A stretch of 52,124 nucleotides of DNA, from positions 1 through 52,124 of the forward strand of contig JACMPQ010000024.1 in NCBI GenBank assembly GCA_014377425.1, written 5' to 3'. Below the pieces are notes generated by a model. That model saw nothing but the letters and a program-made list of their open reading frames with translations, had not been told where the DNA came from and made no database searches. The stretch's first letter is position 1. Each line of letters starts with the position of its first letter. This stretch comes from Microbacteriaceae bacterium. Its GTDB lineage: Bacteria; Actinomycetota; Actinomycetes; Actinomycetales; Microbacteriaceae. The position numbers and the translations under genes were made by a program. Below are positions 8,869 to 17,710 of the stretch, piece by piece.

Positions 8869-10364
8869 GCGGCGATCCCCGCCATCATTTCACCGAGCGT
8901 GGTTCTGGAGGTCGTGGCGTCCACAATTCCCACAATCTTGCCGCGGTACATCACGGCGATACGGTCGGCGAGGGCAACGACCTCGTCAAGTTCGGTCGAG
9001 ACAATCAGCACCGGAACGCCGGCGTCGCGGGTGGCGACGATGCGCTCGTGCACAAATTCGATGCTTCCTACGTCGAGCCCGCGCGTCGGCTGCGAGGCGA
9101 TGAAGAGGTTGAGCTCCCGGGAGAGCTCCCGCGCCAGCACCACCTTCTGCTGGTTGCCTCCGCTGAGGCGGCCGGCGCGAGTTTTGATTCCCTGCGTTCG
9201 GATGTCGAATTCGCCGATTGCCTTTTCGGCAAAGTCGTCGAGAAAGTCGTGTTTGATGTTGAATCCGGAGGCAAACGGGGCACCGATGCTGCGGTCGAGC
9301 ATGAGATTCTCGGCCACAGTGAACTCGCCGATGATGCCATCTTTACTGCGATCTTCGGGAACAAATCCGACGCCGGCATCGAGCACCTGGCGCACGGTCG
9401 AGCCGACGAGCTGGCGGCCGTTGAGCTTAATCGATCCGCGAACTCGCGACCGCAGCCCCAAGATTGCCTCGGTGAGCTCGGTTTGCCCGTTGCCCTGCAC
9501 CCCGGCGATGGCAAGAATTTCCCCGCCGCGGATGGTGAACGACACGTTGTCGAGCAGGTGGTTGCCGCGGTCATCGAGCACCGTGAGCCCTGCGACCTCA
9601 AACAGCTTCTCGGAGTGCCGAGCGACACCCTTGTCGACGGTAAGGTCAACCGCACGTCCCACCATGAGCGACGCGAGTTCGGTGGTCGACGCCGAGGGGT
9701 CGGCGGTGCCGACAACTTTGCCGAGTCGGATGACGGTGATCCGATCTGCTACCTCGCGCACCTCGCGGAGCTTGTGGGTGATGAACACGATCGAGGTTCC
9801 GGCGGCGGCGAGCTGACGCATGATGTTCATGAGCTCGTCGGTCTCTTGCGGGGTGAGAACGGCGGTCGGTTCGTCGAGCACGAGCACGCGGGCATCCCGG
9901 GCCAGAGCCTTGATGATCTCCACCCGCTGCTGAACGCCCACCGGAAGGTCGCCCACCAGAGCGTCGGGGTCAACTTCGAAGCCGAAACGCTCGGAAATGT
10001 CGCGCACAAGTTGGCGTGCGGCAGCGAGATCCAACACCCCACCGGCCCTGGTGGGTTCGTGGCCAAGCATTACGTTTTCGGCCACGCTGAACACCGGAAT
10101 CAGCATGAAGTGCTGGTGCACCATACCGATGCCGGCGGACATGGCATCTCCCGGGCCGGAGAAAGTGACAGCGGTGTCATCCACCAGAATCTGCCCCTCG
10201 TCGGCCTGGTAGAGACCGTAGAGCACGTTCATAAGGGTGGATTTCCCGGCGCCGTTTTCGCCCAGCAGGCAGTGAATCTCGCCGGGCTCGATCGTGACGC
10301 TGATGTGGTCGTTGGCCACGAGCGCACCAAATCTCTTGGTGATACCGCGTAGTTCAAGCTTCAT
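8865..10364 (-). CDS. ABC transporter ATP-binding protein for nucleosides (two NBDs)
   Basis: A 499-residue ATPase with two fused nucleotide-binding domains, as in RbsA and YufO/NupO. The first domain has Walker [10 protein letters not shown] near residues 36-44 and a full Walker B ([13 protein letters not shown]). The second has the usual degenerate loop VQGNGQTEL and the signature LSGGNQQK, with Walker B changed to [11 protein letters not shown] choose ATG 10364, which has GGAGG eight bases upstream; an in-frame GTG at 10382 has no such site and would overlap it. It energises the two permeases encoded immediately downstream. Confidence 0.92.
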   Translation of the reverse strand: MKLELRGITKRFGALVANDHISVTIEPGEIHCLLGENGAGKSTLMNVLYGLYQADEGQILVDDTAVTFSGPGDAMSAGIGMVHQHFMLIPVFSVAENVMLGHEPTRAGGVLDLAAARQLVRDISERFGFEVDPDALVGDLPVGVQQRVEIIKALARDARVLVLDEPTAVLTPQETDELMNIMRQLAAAGTSIVFITHKLREVREVADRITVIRLGKVVGTADPSASTTELASLMVGRAVDLTVDKGVARHSEKLFEVAGLTVLDDRGNHLLDNVSFTIRGGEILAIAGVQGNGQTELTEAILGLRSRVRGSIKLNGRQLVGSTVRQVLDAGVGFVPEDRSKDGIIGEFTVAENLMLDRSIGAPFASGFNIKHDFLDDFAEKAIGEFDIRTQGIKTRAGRLSGGNQQKVVLARELSRELNLFIASQPTRGLDVGSIEFVHERIVATRDAGVPVLIVSTELDEVVALADRIAVMYRGKIVGIVDATTSRTTLGEMMAGIAA

Positions 10365-10500
10365 TGCTACTGCCTCCGGCACGGCGGGGTTGGGCTACTC
10401 TGGCGGGCCGCAGCCCTGTGAGCGATTCTGCCAGCAAAACCGGTGGTGGCTTCACTCGGCCCTGTAAACCCGGTGGTAGCTGCAAACGGCCGACTTAACC

Positions 10501-10540
10501 GACGATCGCCGGGGCAGCTACAGCCACCCCGGCGATCGTC
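10501..10540 (-). terminator. Perfect 14-bp stem-loop after the BMP lipoprotein gene
   Basis: Arms gacgatcgccgggg (10501-10514) and ccccggcgatcgtc (10527-10540) pair perfectly around a 12-base loop. It begins 15 bases after the stop of the lipoprotein gene and lies before the ATPase gene. There is no T-run. A partial terminator or mRNA-stabilising hairpin at this place would yield more binding protein than ATPase and permease, which is the normal arrangement for ABC importers. Confidence 0.8.
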
Positions 10541-10554
10541 AGTTGAGAGAAGAG

Positions 10555-11631
10555 TTAGCCGAGCGGCTTGACGCTGCCGTCTTCGATTCCGGTGGTAAGC
10601 GAGGCAAGCTTCGCCTTGATGTCGGCGGAGACCTTGGAGTCGAAGGAACCGAAGGCGGAGAGCCCGGTGCCATCGTTCTTCAACGTTCCCACGTAGGCGT
10701 CGCTCTTGAAGCCGTTGTCTTTGGTGTCCTTGATGACGTCGTAGACGGCCTGGGTCATGCGCTTCTCAACCGAGGTGAGCACGAGGTCGGCGTACTGGGG
10801 CGAGGTGAGCGCCACATTCTTGTCAACGCCGATGAACACTGCTGGCTTACCGGAGTCCTTGATCGCCTGGGCGGTGGAGCTGAACAGCCCTCCGGCTACG
10901 GGGAAGATAACATCGGCGCCCTTGGCCAGCTGGCCTGCACTGATGCTCTTGGCGCCTTCGGTGTCACCGAAGGTGGTCTTCGGGTCGGTGAAGTCACCGG
11001 TCTTGGCCATCGGGTTGCGTCCGAGCACGGTCACCGGCTTGCCGGAATCCTTCTCGTACGCCTTCGCGCCGTAGTAGAAGCCGTCCATGAACGCGGTGAC
11101 GGCGGGGATGTCCATGCCGCCATAGGTGCCAACGACCTTGGTGGTGCTGTAGGCCGCGGCAAGGTAGCCGGCGAGGTAGCTCGACTGCTCCATCGAATAG
11201 GTGATGGCCTTGAGGTTGGTGGTGGTCTTTTCCTTGACGTAACCATCGATGGTCACGAAGTTGGTCTTCGGGTTTGCCACGGCCGCAGCGTTGACCGGGT
11301 CAATGAGGTTGAATCCAACGGCGAAGGTGACGTCACACTTCGCGGCGATCATCTGGTCGAGGTTCGGCTTGAACGCTTCGGTGGTCTTCGACTCGGCGTC
11401 GGAAGTCTGGATGCTCAGCTCCTTCTTGGCCTTGATGAGGCCGTCATGGGCTGCCTCATTGAAGGACTTGTCGTTCCAGCTACCCTCATCGGAAACGGCG
11501 CAACCGCGGAAGGTTGAAGCCGAGGCGGTGGTTCCCGTCGTCGGAGCCGCGGCACAGCCGGCGAGCAACAAACCGGCGGAGCCGGCCAATGCGAGTGCGG
11601 ATAGTCCGCGCTTGCGCATGAGTGAGTTCAC
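10555..11631 (-). CDS. BMP-family nucleoside-binding lipoprotein
   Basis: A 358-residue substrate-binding protein of the Bmp/PnrA/TmpC family, anchored outside the membrane. The signal peptide (positively charged MRKR, hydrophobic core) ends in the lipobox LLAGC with Cys26 as the lipidated residue. The mature part has BMP features such as DEGSWNDKSFNEAA, GGMDIPAVTAFMDGF and the C-terminal YVGTLKNDGTGL segment. Start: GTG 11631, seven bases after GGAGG; the ATG four codons downstream is too far from that site. It delivers purine and pyrimidine nucleosides to the ABC transporter encoded downstream; substrate by family and context. Confidence 0.93.
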   Translation of the reverse strand: MNSLMRKRGLSALALAGSAGLLLAGCAAAPTTGTTASASTFRGCAVSDEGSWNDKSFNEAAHDGLIKAKKELSIQTSDAESKTTEAFKPNLDQMIAAKCDVTFAVGFNLIDPVNAAAVANPKTNFVTIDGYVKEKTTTNLKAITYSMEQSSYLAGYLAAAYSTTKVVGTYGGMDIPAVTAFMDGFYYGAKAYEKDSGKPVTVLGRNPMAKTGDFTDPKTTFGDTEGAKSISAGQLAKGADVIFPVAGGLFSSTAQAIKDSGKPAVFIGVDKNVALTSPQYADLVLTSVEKRMTQAVYDVIKDTKDNGFKSDAYVGTLKNDGTGLSAFGSFDSKVSADIKAKLASLTTGIEDGSVKPLG

Positions 11632-11651
11632 GTGAAATCCTCCAGATAGAG

Positions 11652-11677
11652 TAAAAAGTCAGCCCCGACATCGGGGC
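11652..11677 (-). terminator. Intrinsic terminator downstream of the nucleoside hydrolase gene
   Basis: On the minus strand the stem GCCCCG/CGGGGC (11662-11677) with a four-base loop is followed by GACTTTTTAC, a short T-run at 11652-11656. It separates the manC/hydrolase pair from the lipoprotein gene, although it is close to the lipoprotein ribosome binding site (11633-11643). It could alternatively act as an attenuator inside the lipoprotein leader. Confidence 0.55.
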
Positions 11678-11747
11678 GAATGAGACCACGCTACCGAGTG
11701 CGGCATGGCAACGCTGACGCCGGGGTACCCGAGCGGCCAATAAGTTA

Positions 11748-12749
11748 TCAAGCCGGTACCGGATGCTGCGTAATCCGGCCCACGCTGATTGCCCGGCTGG
11801 GCACTGTTTCAAGGCTCAGCAGCCGAGTGATCAACGCCGCAAACGCCGCGGCATCGACCGCTTCGACAACGGTGGCATTCGGGGTCAGGCCGTGAACTCC
11901 CCAAGACATCGCCGAGTATCCGCGGGTGAGTTCGGACGCGGTTTCGATCTCGACCGCGTAGCGTCCCTCTGCCACGATCAGCTCCGGATGCAGCAACACC
12001 GCGGCCGTCAACGAGTCCGGGTGGGTTGATCCGGCGATTCCCACACTCTCGTCGAAGGCGAGGGTGGCATCGATGATGCGGGTAAAAAATTTTGCCAGCG
12101 GGGTGTTAATCGTGGCCAACTCTGCGAGCTGATCCCGCGAGAAGACCGCGTCGTTCAGAGTTAATGGCGCCCAGGGCACCACCACGATCTCGAACCCCGC
12201 TGCGAAGACGGTTTTGGCAGCATCCGGGTCAACATAGAAGTTGTATTCGGCGGCGGCGGTGATGTTTCCTCGCGCGTTGTTCGAGCCGCCCATGATGTAC
12301 AGCGCCTTGACGTTGCCCACGAAGCGCGGATCTTTGATCGTCGCCAGCGCAATGTTGGTGAGCGGTCCGATACAGACAATAGTCAGTTCGCCCGGGGATG
12401 CCGCGGCCATAGCGATGAGTACGTCGACCGCGTGATCGGTCGAGGGCTCCAATCCCGTGGTGTCCATTTCGAGACCACCGGCGCCGTCGCCGTGCACGTT
12501 TTCTGCCGAGACCCAGTCGCGAACCAAAGGGCGCCGACAGCCCAAATAGACCGGCACCTCGCCGAGGCGGTCGGCTACACTCAGGGTGAGGTTGGCATTG
12601 AGTACCTGACGGTCGAAGCCGACGTTTCCGGCGACCATGGTGATAGCTCTGAGATCAGCACGATCATCGAGCAAACCCAGCAAGAGCGCCACGCAATCGT
12701 CTTGAGCGGTGTCGGTGTCGATGATGAGCGGAATGCGACCGGGAATCAC
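11748..12749 (-). CDS. Nucleoside hydrolase (inosine-uridine preferring type)
   Basis: A 333-residue enzyme that hydrolyses N-glycosidic bonds of ribonucleosides without phosphate. The N-terminal calcium-binding cluster is DTDTAQDD (residues 11-18), matching the DxDxxxDD family pattern although the usual Pro-Gly is Thr-Ala. Further landmarks are YIMGG, AEYNFYVDPDAA and a C-terminal HPDSL that supplies the active-site histidine region. The GTG start overlaps the stop of the upstream guanylyltransferase gene by four bases (GTGA). It lies directly upstream of the nucleoside importer on the same strand, giving a phosphate-independent route beside PNP and DeoA. Confidence 0.9.
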   Translation of the reverse strand: MIPGRIPLIIDTDTAQDDCVALLLGLLDDRADLRAITMVAGNVGFDRQVLNANLTLSVADRLGEVPVYLGCRRPLVRDWVSAENVHGDGAGGLEMDTTGLEPSTDHAVDVLIAMAAASPGELTIVCIGPLTNIALATIKDPRFVGNVKALYIMGGSNNARGNITAAAEYNFYVDPDAAKTVFAAGFEIVVVPWAPLTLNDAVFSRDQLAELATINTPLAKFFTRIIDATLAFDESVGIAGSTHPDSLTAAVLLHPELIVAEGRYAVEIETASELTRGYSAMSWGVHGLTPNATVVEAVDAAAFAALITRLLSLETVPSRAISVGRITQHPVPA

Positions 12750-13867
12750 AGCACGTCCGTTCGGCCAGACAACTTCAGGGCGTCAACGACCGCCTTCACC
12801 CGCTGCGCGTTGGCGCTGGTGGTTACCAAAAGGGCGTCCGGGGTGTCGACCACCACAATGTCGGTCACCCCGATCAGCGAAATCAAGCGGCCTGTCTGGC
12901 TGATGACCACGCCGGTGGAGGCGTCCGCAAGAACACGCGCGTTCTCCCCGAGAATGGCAAGGTCTGACTTGTGCCCACCGGTGTGCAACTTGGCGATCGC
13001 GGCAAAATCCCCCACGTCATCCCAATCGAAGTCGCCCGGAATCACCACAAGCTTGCCGGCTAAGGCCGCAGGCTCCGCCACCGTGTAGTCGATCGCGATC
13101 TTTTTCAATGCCGGCCAAATGCGGTCCACGGCGGCCCCTCTGGCGGGAGTATCCCAGGCTTCGGCGAGTTCCAAGAGCCCCGCCAGGAGTCCTGGTTCCG
13201 CCACGCCGAGCTGCTTGAGCAGCACATCGGCGCGGGAAATGAACATCCCGCCATTCCAGAGGTAGTTGCCGTCGCTGAGGTAACCGGTGGCCGTTGCCAG
13301 ATCCGGTTTCTCAACAAAGGCGTCGGCGATTAGGGCATTCGGGGCGCCGGGAATCTCCAAATCATCCCCGGTCCGGATGTAGCCGAACCCGATTGCCGGT
13401 TCGGTGGGGGTAATGCCGATGGCGACGATGTAGCCGGCGTCGGCGGCCGCAGCGGCTTCGACCACCGCCCGGCGAAATCCGCGCTGGTCGGAGATGACGT
13501 GGTCGGCGGCAAAGGAGCCAATGATCACGCCGGGTTCCCGGCGCTCCAGGATCGCAGCCGCGAGCCCGATGGCGGCGGATGACTCGCGTGGTTCGCTTTC
13601 CAGCACCACGTTGAGATCGGTCAAATCGGGAAGCTGCGCTTCCACGGCTGCTCGATGCGCGCGACCGGTCACCACCATGATGCGTTCGGCCCCGGCCAAC
13701 GGCTCGAGGCGATCCCAGGTGCCGCGCAGCAGCGTACTTCCGGAGCCGGCGAGGTCGTGTAAAAACTTTGGTGCGTCCGCCCGCGATAACGGCCAGAGCC
13801 GACTCCCAATGCCGCCGGCGGGAATGATGCTGTAGAAGCGGTCGATGCTTGTGCGCTGCTTGGCCAT
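12746..13867 (-). CDS. manC: Mannose-1-phosphate guanylyltransferase
   Basis: Makes GDP-mannose from mannose-1-phosphate and GTP for glycolipids and cell-envelope mannans. The nucleotidyltransferase signature PAGGIGSRLWPLSR lies at residues 16-29, followed by the conserved PKF. At 373 residues it is the short form without an isomerase domain. The start is uncertain: I use ATG 13867; in-frame ATG 13879 and GTG 13891 lie just upstream and none has a strong ribosome binding site. The end overlaps the nucleoside hydrolase start, an unusual pairing, and the gene is divergent from sdhC. Confidence 0.87.
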   Translation of the reverse strand: MAKQRTSIDRFYSIIPAGGIGSRLWPLSRADAPKFLHDLAGSGSTLLRGTWDRLEPLAGAERIMVVTGRAHRAAVEAQLPDLTDLNVVLESEPRESSAAIGLAAAILERREPGVIIGSFAADHVISDQRGFRRAVVEAAAAADAGYIVAIGITPTEPAIGFGYIRTGDDLEIPGAPNALIADAFVEKPDLATATGYLSDGNYLWNGGMFISRADVLLKQLGVAEPGLLAGLLELAEAWDTPARGAAVDRIWPALKKIAIDYTVAEPAALAGKLVVIPGDFDWDDVGDFAAIAKLHTGGHKSDLAILGENARVLADASTGVVISQTGRLISLIGVTDIVVVDTPDALLVTTSANAQRVKAVVDALKLSGRTDVL

Positions 13868-14097
13868 GGTGTTCACCATAAATGACCACACTCGCGGCGG
13901 GTCGCCGATTCCATCGTGGCAGAGCGGACAATACCCCTACTGGAGAGCCGGTTTCTGACAACTTGTCCCGATTTCGACCTAATTAGGCCGCCGTGCAGGA
14001 CCACCCCCAAAGGCGGGAATAGACTAAATGCGTTCGGTTGATGAACACATGCTTGCTCCGGCGTCGGGGCCAAAATCATCCGCAGGGAGGGTTACTC
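13868..14097. promoter_or_regulatory. Divergent promoter region between manC and sdhC
   Basis: A 230-base gap between divergent genes. The palindrome cctaattagg (13978-13987) stands out in GC-rich sequence and may be part of an operator or a -10 element. A tagact motif at 14020-14025 could be a -10 box for sdhC. Neither is supported by a convincing -35 match, so promoter positions remain open. Confidence 0.35.
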
Positions 14098-14547
14098 GTG
14101 TCGGAAAAATCCGCGGGGGTGCTGGTTGTTCCTCGGCCAGAGAAAAAGTATCCGCTACCGAAAATCCGGGCTCCAAAAGTGCCGGCCGGTACTCTGTACC
14201 GGGGTAATACCGGAATGTGGTCGTGGGTTCTCCACCGCATCACCGGGGTGTCAATCTTCTTCTTTCTCCTGGTTCATATCCTCGACACCGCGCTGGTGCG
14301 GGTTAGCCCCGAGGCCTACAACGCCGTTATCGACAGTTATAAAACCCCCATCATGGGTCTCGGAGAGACCGCGCTCGTGGTGGCAATCGGATTCCACGCG
14401 CTCAACGGCCTGCGAATCATCCTGATCGACTTCTGGAGCGTCGGGCCGAAGTACCACAAACTCATGTTTGTGGTGGTGCTCCTGCTCTGGGTTGTTCTCT
14501 TGGCGGGGTTCGTTCCCCGCCAGTTCATGCACATCTTCGGAGGCTGA
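14098..14547 (+). CDS. sdhC: Succinate dehydrogenase cytochrome b556 subunit
   Basis: A 149-residue membrane anchor of complex II that binds heme and quinone with SdhD. It has three transmembrane helices, and the family signature WVLHRITGVSIFFFLLVHIL around residues 42-61 includes the conserved HRxTG. A second conserved piece is GFHALNGLR. The start is GTG 14098, six bases after GGGAGGG; an upstream in-frame ATG at 14038 would add 20 residues with no homologous look. It is the first gene of a compact sdhCDAB operon. Confidence 0.93.
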   Translation: MSEKSAGVLVVPRPEKKYPLPKIRAPKVPAGTLYRGNTGMWSWVLHRITGVSIFFFLLVHILDTALVRVSPEAYNAVIDSYKTPIMGLGETALVVAIGFHALNGLRIILIDFWSVGPKYHKLMFVVVLLLWVVLLAGFVPRQFMHIFGG

Positions 14548-14550
14548 GCC

Positions 14551-15003
14551 ATGGCATCGATAACCGTCGACAAGCCGCGCTCACCGCGGTCCACCCCCTC
14601 AGCGCGTGGAGTCAACTTCGAGAAATGGGGCTGGGTCTACATGCGCGCAAGCGGTGTGATCCTGGTTGTCTTGATTTTCGGGCACCTGTTTGTCAATCTC
14701 GTGGCCGGTGAGGGCGTCAAAGCCATCGACTTCGCCTTTGTTGGCGGCAAGTGGTCCTCCCCCTTCTGGAAGGTCTGGGACACCGGGCTTCTCTGGCTCG
14801 CCCTCATTCATGGAGCGAACGGGATGCGCACGATCGTCAACGACTACGCCAGCAACCGACTGCTCCGCCGCACCTTCAATATCGCCCTGATAACTTCCAC
14901 CGTCGTCCTCCTTACTTTGGGAACCCTTGTGATTTACACCTTTGACCCCTGCCCCGCCGGCGCCTCCGCCGCCCTTCTGCCCTCGTTCTGCCCGGCGCGC
15001 TAG
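14551..15003 (+). CDS. sdhD: Succinate dehydrogenase membrane anchor subunit
   Basis: A 150-residue hydrophobic anchor subunit of complex II with three transmembrane helices. Histidines in IFGHLFVNL and [11 protein letters not shown] sit where heme and quinone ligands are expected. The ATG follows a GGAGG site overlapping the end of sdhC, three bases after its stop. The C-terminus ends in a short cysteine-containing tail ([16 protein letters not shown]). Its stop TAG shares its last base with the GTG start of sdhA, so all subunits are translationally linked. Confidence 0.92.
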   Translation: MASITVDKPRSPRSTPSARGVNFEKWGWVYMRASGVILVVLIFGHLFVNLVAGEGVKAIDFAFVGGKWSSPFWKVWDTGLLWLALIHGANGMRTIVNDYASNRLLRRTFNIALITSTVVLLTLGTLVIYTFDPCPAGASAALLPSFCPAR

Positions 15004-16838
15004 TGACGCAGCAGGAATACGCCTCCGAATTCGTCGATGGCGCGATCATCGACGGAGTGCACTACCACCAGCACGAGATCGTAATCGTTGGAGCAGGCGG
15101 AGCCGGCATGCGTGCGGCGATCGAAGCAGGCCCCAACGCCAACACCGCGGTCATTTCCAAGCTCTACCCCACCCGATCGCACACGGGGGCAGCTCAGGGG
15201 GGTATGGCCGCGGCCCTTGCCAATGTTGAGGAAGACAACTGGGAATGGCACACCTTTGACACCGTCAAGGGTGGCGATTACCTCGTCGATCAAGACGCGG
15301 CCGAGATCCTTGCTAAAGAGGCCATCGACGCGGTGATCGACCTCGAAAACATGGGCTTGCCCTTCAATCGCACCCCGGACGGCAAGATCGACCAGCGTCG
15401 CTTCGGTGGTCACACCTCCGAGCACGGCAAGGCCCCGGTGCGTCGCGCCTGCTACGCCGCCGACCGCACCGGCCACATGATTCTGCAGACCCTCTACCAA
15501 AACTGCGTCAAGCACGGCATCAACTTCTTCAACGAGTTCTATGTTCTCGACCTGTTGATGACGGATGTCGTAGACGAAACCACGGGCGCCGAATCGCGTC
15601 GACCGTCCGGAGTTGTCGCGTACGAACTCGCCACCGGGGACATCCACGTTTTCCAGGGCAAGGCGATCATCTTCGCCACCGGTGGATTCGGCAAAATCTT
15701 CAAGACCACCTCCAACGCGCACACCCTCACGGGAGATGGCGTCGGCATCATCTGGCGCAAGGGCCTGCCGCTGGAGGACATGGAGTTCTTCCAGTTCCAC
15801 CCGACCGGACTCGCCGGTCTCGGCATCCTGCTCTCCGAAGCCGCCCGCGGCGAAGGTGCGATCCTGCGCAACAGCGAGGGTGAGCGCTTCATGGAGCGCT
15901 ACGCACCCACCATCAAAGACCTCGCGCCGCGAGACATCATCGCGCGCTGCATGGCAACTGAGATCCGTGAAGGCCGCGGAGGAGGTCCGAACAAGGATTA
16001 CGTCTTCCTCGACATCACCCACCTCGAGCCCGCCGTCATCGACGCGAAGCTTCCGGATATCACCGAGTTTGCCCGCACCTACCTCGGCGTCGAGCCGTAC
16101 TACGAGCCCGTGCCGGTGTTGCCAACCGCGCACTACGCGATGGGCGGCATCCCGACCACCGTCAACGCTGAGGTTCTCAGCGACAACACCACTGTGGTTC
16201 CCGGACTCTACGCCGCTGGCGAGTGCGCCTGCGTTAGCGTGCACGGCTCCAACCGCCTCGGCACCAACTCGCTGCTCGACATCAACGTTTTCGGCAAGCG
16301 CGCCGGCAAGAACGCCGTCGAGTATGTGAAGACCGCTGAGTTCGTGCCGCTTCCAGCGGACCCAACATCCGGGGTTCGCGGCCTGATCGAGAAGGTGCGA
16401 AGCGGCGATGGTACCGAGCGCATCGCCGCGATTCGCAAGGAACTCCAGGACTCCATGGACCGCAATGCGCAGGTTTACCGCACCGACGAGAGCCTCGCCG
16501 AGGTCACCGACCTCATCGAGACCCTGCGCGCCCGCTACAAGAATGTCGCGGTGCAAGACAAAGGTAAGCGCTACAACACCGACCTGCTGGAGGCGATCGA
16601 GCTGGGCTTCCTGCTCGATCTCGCCGAGGTGCTGGTGTACTCAGCGCGATCGCGCAAGGAAAGCCGGGGCGGTCACTTCCGGGAGGATTACCCTACCCGC
16701 GACGACGAGAATTACCTCGTGCACACCATGGCGTACCTGACCGGAGACCCTGAGTCTGCCGACGCCGGCGAGCACATCCGGTTGGGCACCAAACCGGTAG
16801 TAATCACCAACTACAAGCCGATGGAGAGAAAGTACTAA
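15003..16838 (+). CDS. sdhA: Succinate dehydrogenase flavoprotein subunit
   Basis: A 611-residue catalytic subunit that oxidises succinate to fumarate with covalently bound FAD. The dinucleotide fold [15 protein letters not shown] is at residues 29-43, and His60 in [11 protein letters not shown] is the FAD attachment site. The substrate-site regions HPTGLAGLG and [12 protein letters not shown] are intact, as is [15 protein letters not shown]. The GTG start overlaps the sdhD stop by one base and has no clear ribosome binding site of its own, consistent with coupled translation. The length is typical for actinobacterial SdhA. Confidence 0.96.
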   Translation: MTQQEYASEFVDGAIIDGVHYHQHEIVIVGAGGAGMRAAIEAGPNANTAVISKLYPTRSHTGAAQGGMAAALANVEEDNWEWHTFDTVKGGDYLVDQDAAEILAKEAIDAVIDLENMGLPFNRTPDGKIDQRRFGGHTSEHGKAPVRRACYAADRTGHMILQTLYQNCVKHGINFFNEFYVLDLLMTDVVDETTGAESRRPSGVVAYELATGDIHVFQGKAIIFATGGFGKIFKTTSNAHTLTGDGVGIIWRKGLPLEDMEFFQFHPTGLAGLGILLSEAARGEGAILRNSEGERFMERYAPTIKDLAPRDIIARCMATEIREGRGGGPNKDYVFLDITHLEPAVIDAKLPDITEFARTYLGVEPYYEPVPVLPTAHYAMGGIPTTVNAEVLSDNTTVVPGLYAAGECACVSVHGSNRLGTNSLLDINVFGKRAGKNAVEYVKTAEFVPLPADPTSGVRGLIEKVRSGDGTERIAAIRKELQDSMDRNAQVYRTDESLAEVTDLIETLRARYKNVAVQDKGKRYNTDLLEAIELGFLLDLAEVLVYSARSRKESRGGHFREDYPTRDDENYLVHTMAYLTGDPESADAGEHIRLGTKPVVITNYKPMERKY

Positions 16839-17599
16839 TGAGTACCCCGATTCTCGAGCGTGAGCCCGCAGCAGCATCCGAGAGCCCGACCTTCACGGTC
16901 ACCCTCATCGTGCGTCGCTTCGATCCCGAGGTGGATGCCGAGCCGCGCTGGGAAGACTTCGACGTGGAGCTCTACCCCACCGACCGGGTGCTGGATGCCC
17001 TGCACAAGATCAAGTGGGAGCAAGATGGCTCACTCACCTTCCGACGCTCCTGCGCGCACGGCGTGTGCGGTTCGGATGCCATGCGCATCAACGGCCGCAA
17101 CCGTCTGGCCTGCAAGACGCTGATGAAGGACCTCGACATTTCGAAGCCGATCTACGTTGAGGCGATTAAGGGTCTGCCGCTCGAAAAAGACCTAATCGTG
17201 AACATGGATCCGTTCTTCGAGAGCTTTGCCGCGGTGCAACCGTTCTTGATGTCGTCGAGCAAGCCGAAAGATGGCAAGGAGCGCCTTCAGACCGTTGCCG
17301 AGCGCGAGCGCTTCGACGACACCACCAAGTGCATTCTGTGCGCGGCCTGCACCTCGAGCTGCCCGGTGTTCTGGACCGACGGGCAGTACTTTGGCCCCGC
17401 CGCGATAGTGAACGCGCACCGCTTCATCTTCGACTCTCGGGATGACAGTGCTCAGGTGCGCCTCGACATCCTCAACGACAAGGAAGGCGTGTGGCGCTGC
17501 CGCACCACCTTCAACTGCTCCGAGGCGTGCCCACGCGGCATCCAGGTGACGCAGGCCATCTCCGAAGTGAAGCAGGCTATTTTGCGCGGTAAAGCGTAG
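16838..17599 (+). CDS. sdhB: Succinate dehydrogenase iron-sulfur subunit
   Basis: A 253-residue electron-transfer subunit between FAD and quinone. Ligands for all three clusters can be seen: [2Fe-2S] with Cys72, Cys77, Asp80 and Cys92 (SCAHGVCGSD), [4Fe-4S] in CILCAACTSSCP, and [3Fe-4S] in NCSEACPRGI with the partner cysteine of the preceding motif. ATG 16838 shares one base with the sdhA stop and has GGAGAG upstream. It closes the sdhCDAB operon, which ends in a strong terminator 16 bases later. Confidence 0.96.
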   Translation: MSTPILEREPAAASESPTFTVTLIVRRFDPEVDAEPRWEDFDVELYPTDRVLDALHKIKWEQDGSLTFRRSCAHGVCGSDAMRINGRNRLACKTLMKDLDISKPIYVEAIKGLPLEKDLIVNMDPFFESFAAVQPFLMSSSKPKDGKERLQTVAERERFDDTTKCILCAACTSSCPVFWTDGQYFGPAAIVNAHRFIFDSRDDSAQVRLDILNDKEGVWRCRTTFNCSEACPRGIQVTQAISEVKQAILRGKA

Positions 17600-17615
17600 T
17601 CGCTGATTTTCTGTG

Positions 17616-17652
17616 AGCCGCAGCCCGATATTTTTCGGGCTGCGGCTTTTTT
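17616..17652 (+). terminator. Rho-independent terminator of the sdh operon
   Basis: A 13-bp perfect stem (agccgcagcccga at 17616-17628 with tcgggctgcggct at 17635-17647) with a six-base loop is followed by a T-run to 17652. It is the clearest intrinsic terminator in the window and lies just after the sdhB stop. Confidence 0.95.
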
Positions 17653-17705
17653 GCTGGGCTGCGGCGCTTTGGCTGGGCTGCGGCGCTTTGGCTGGGCTGC
17701 GGCGC
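17653..17705. repeat. 19-bp tandem repeat (2.8 copies) after the sdh terminator
   Basis: The unit gctgggctgcggcgctttg occurs at 17653-17671 and 17672-17690, with a partial copy at 17691-17705. Each copy repeats gggctgcggc, the right arm of the preceding terminator, so the array probably arose by duplication of that arm. It is non-coding and sits between sdhB and the stop of the convergent Enzyme I gene. Confidence 0.85.
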
Positions 17706-17710
17706 GGGCG

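Noticed and set aside
8134-9816. Long open frame on the plus strand opposite the nucleoside permease and ATPase genes
   Set aside because: It is antisense to strongly supported genes, has no recognisable domain and no ribosome binding site; such shadows are common in GC-rich DNA.
15000-16556. 518-codon open frame antisense to sdhA
   Set aside because: It mirrors the codon structure of sdhA and shows no protein family signature.
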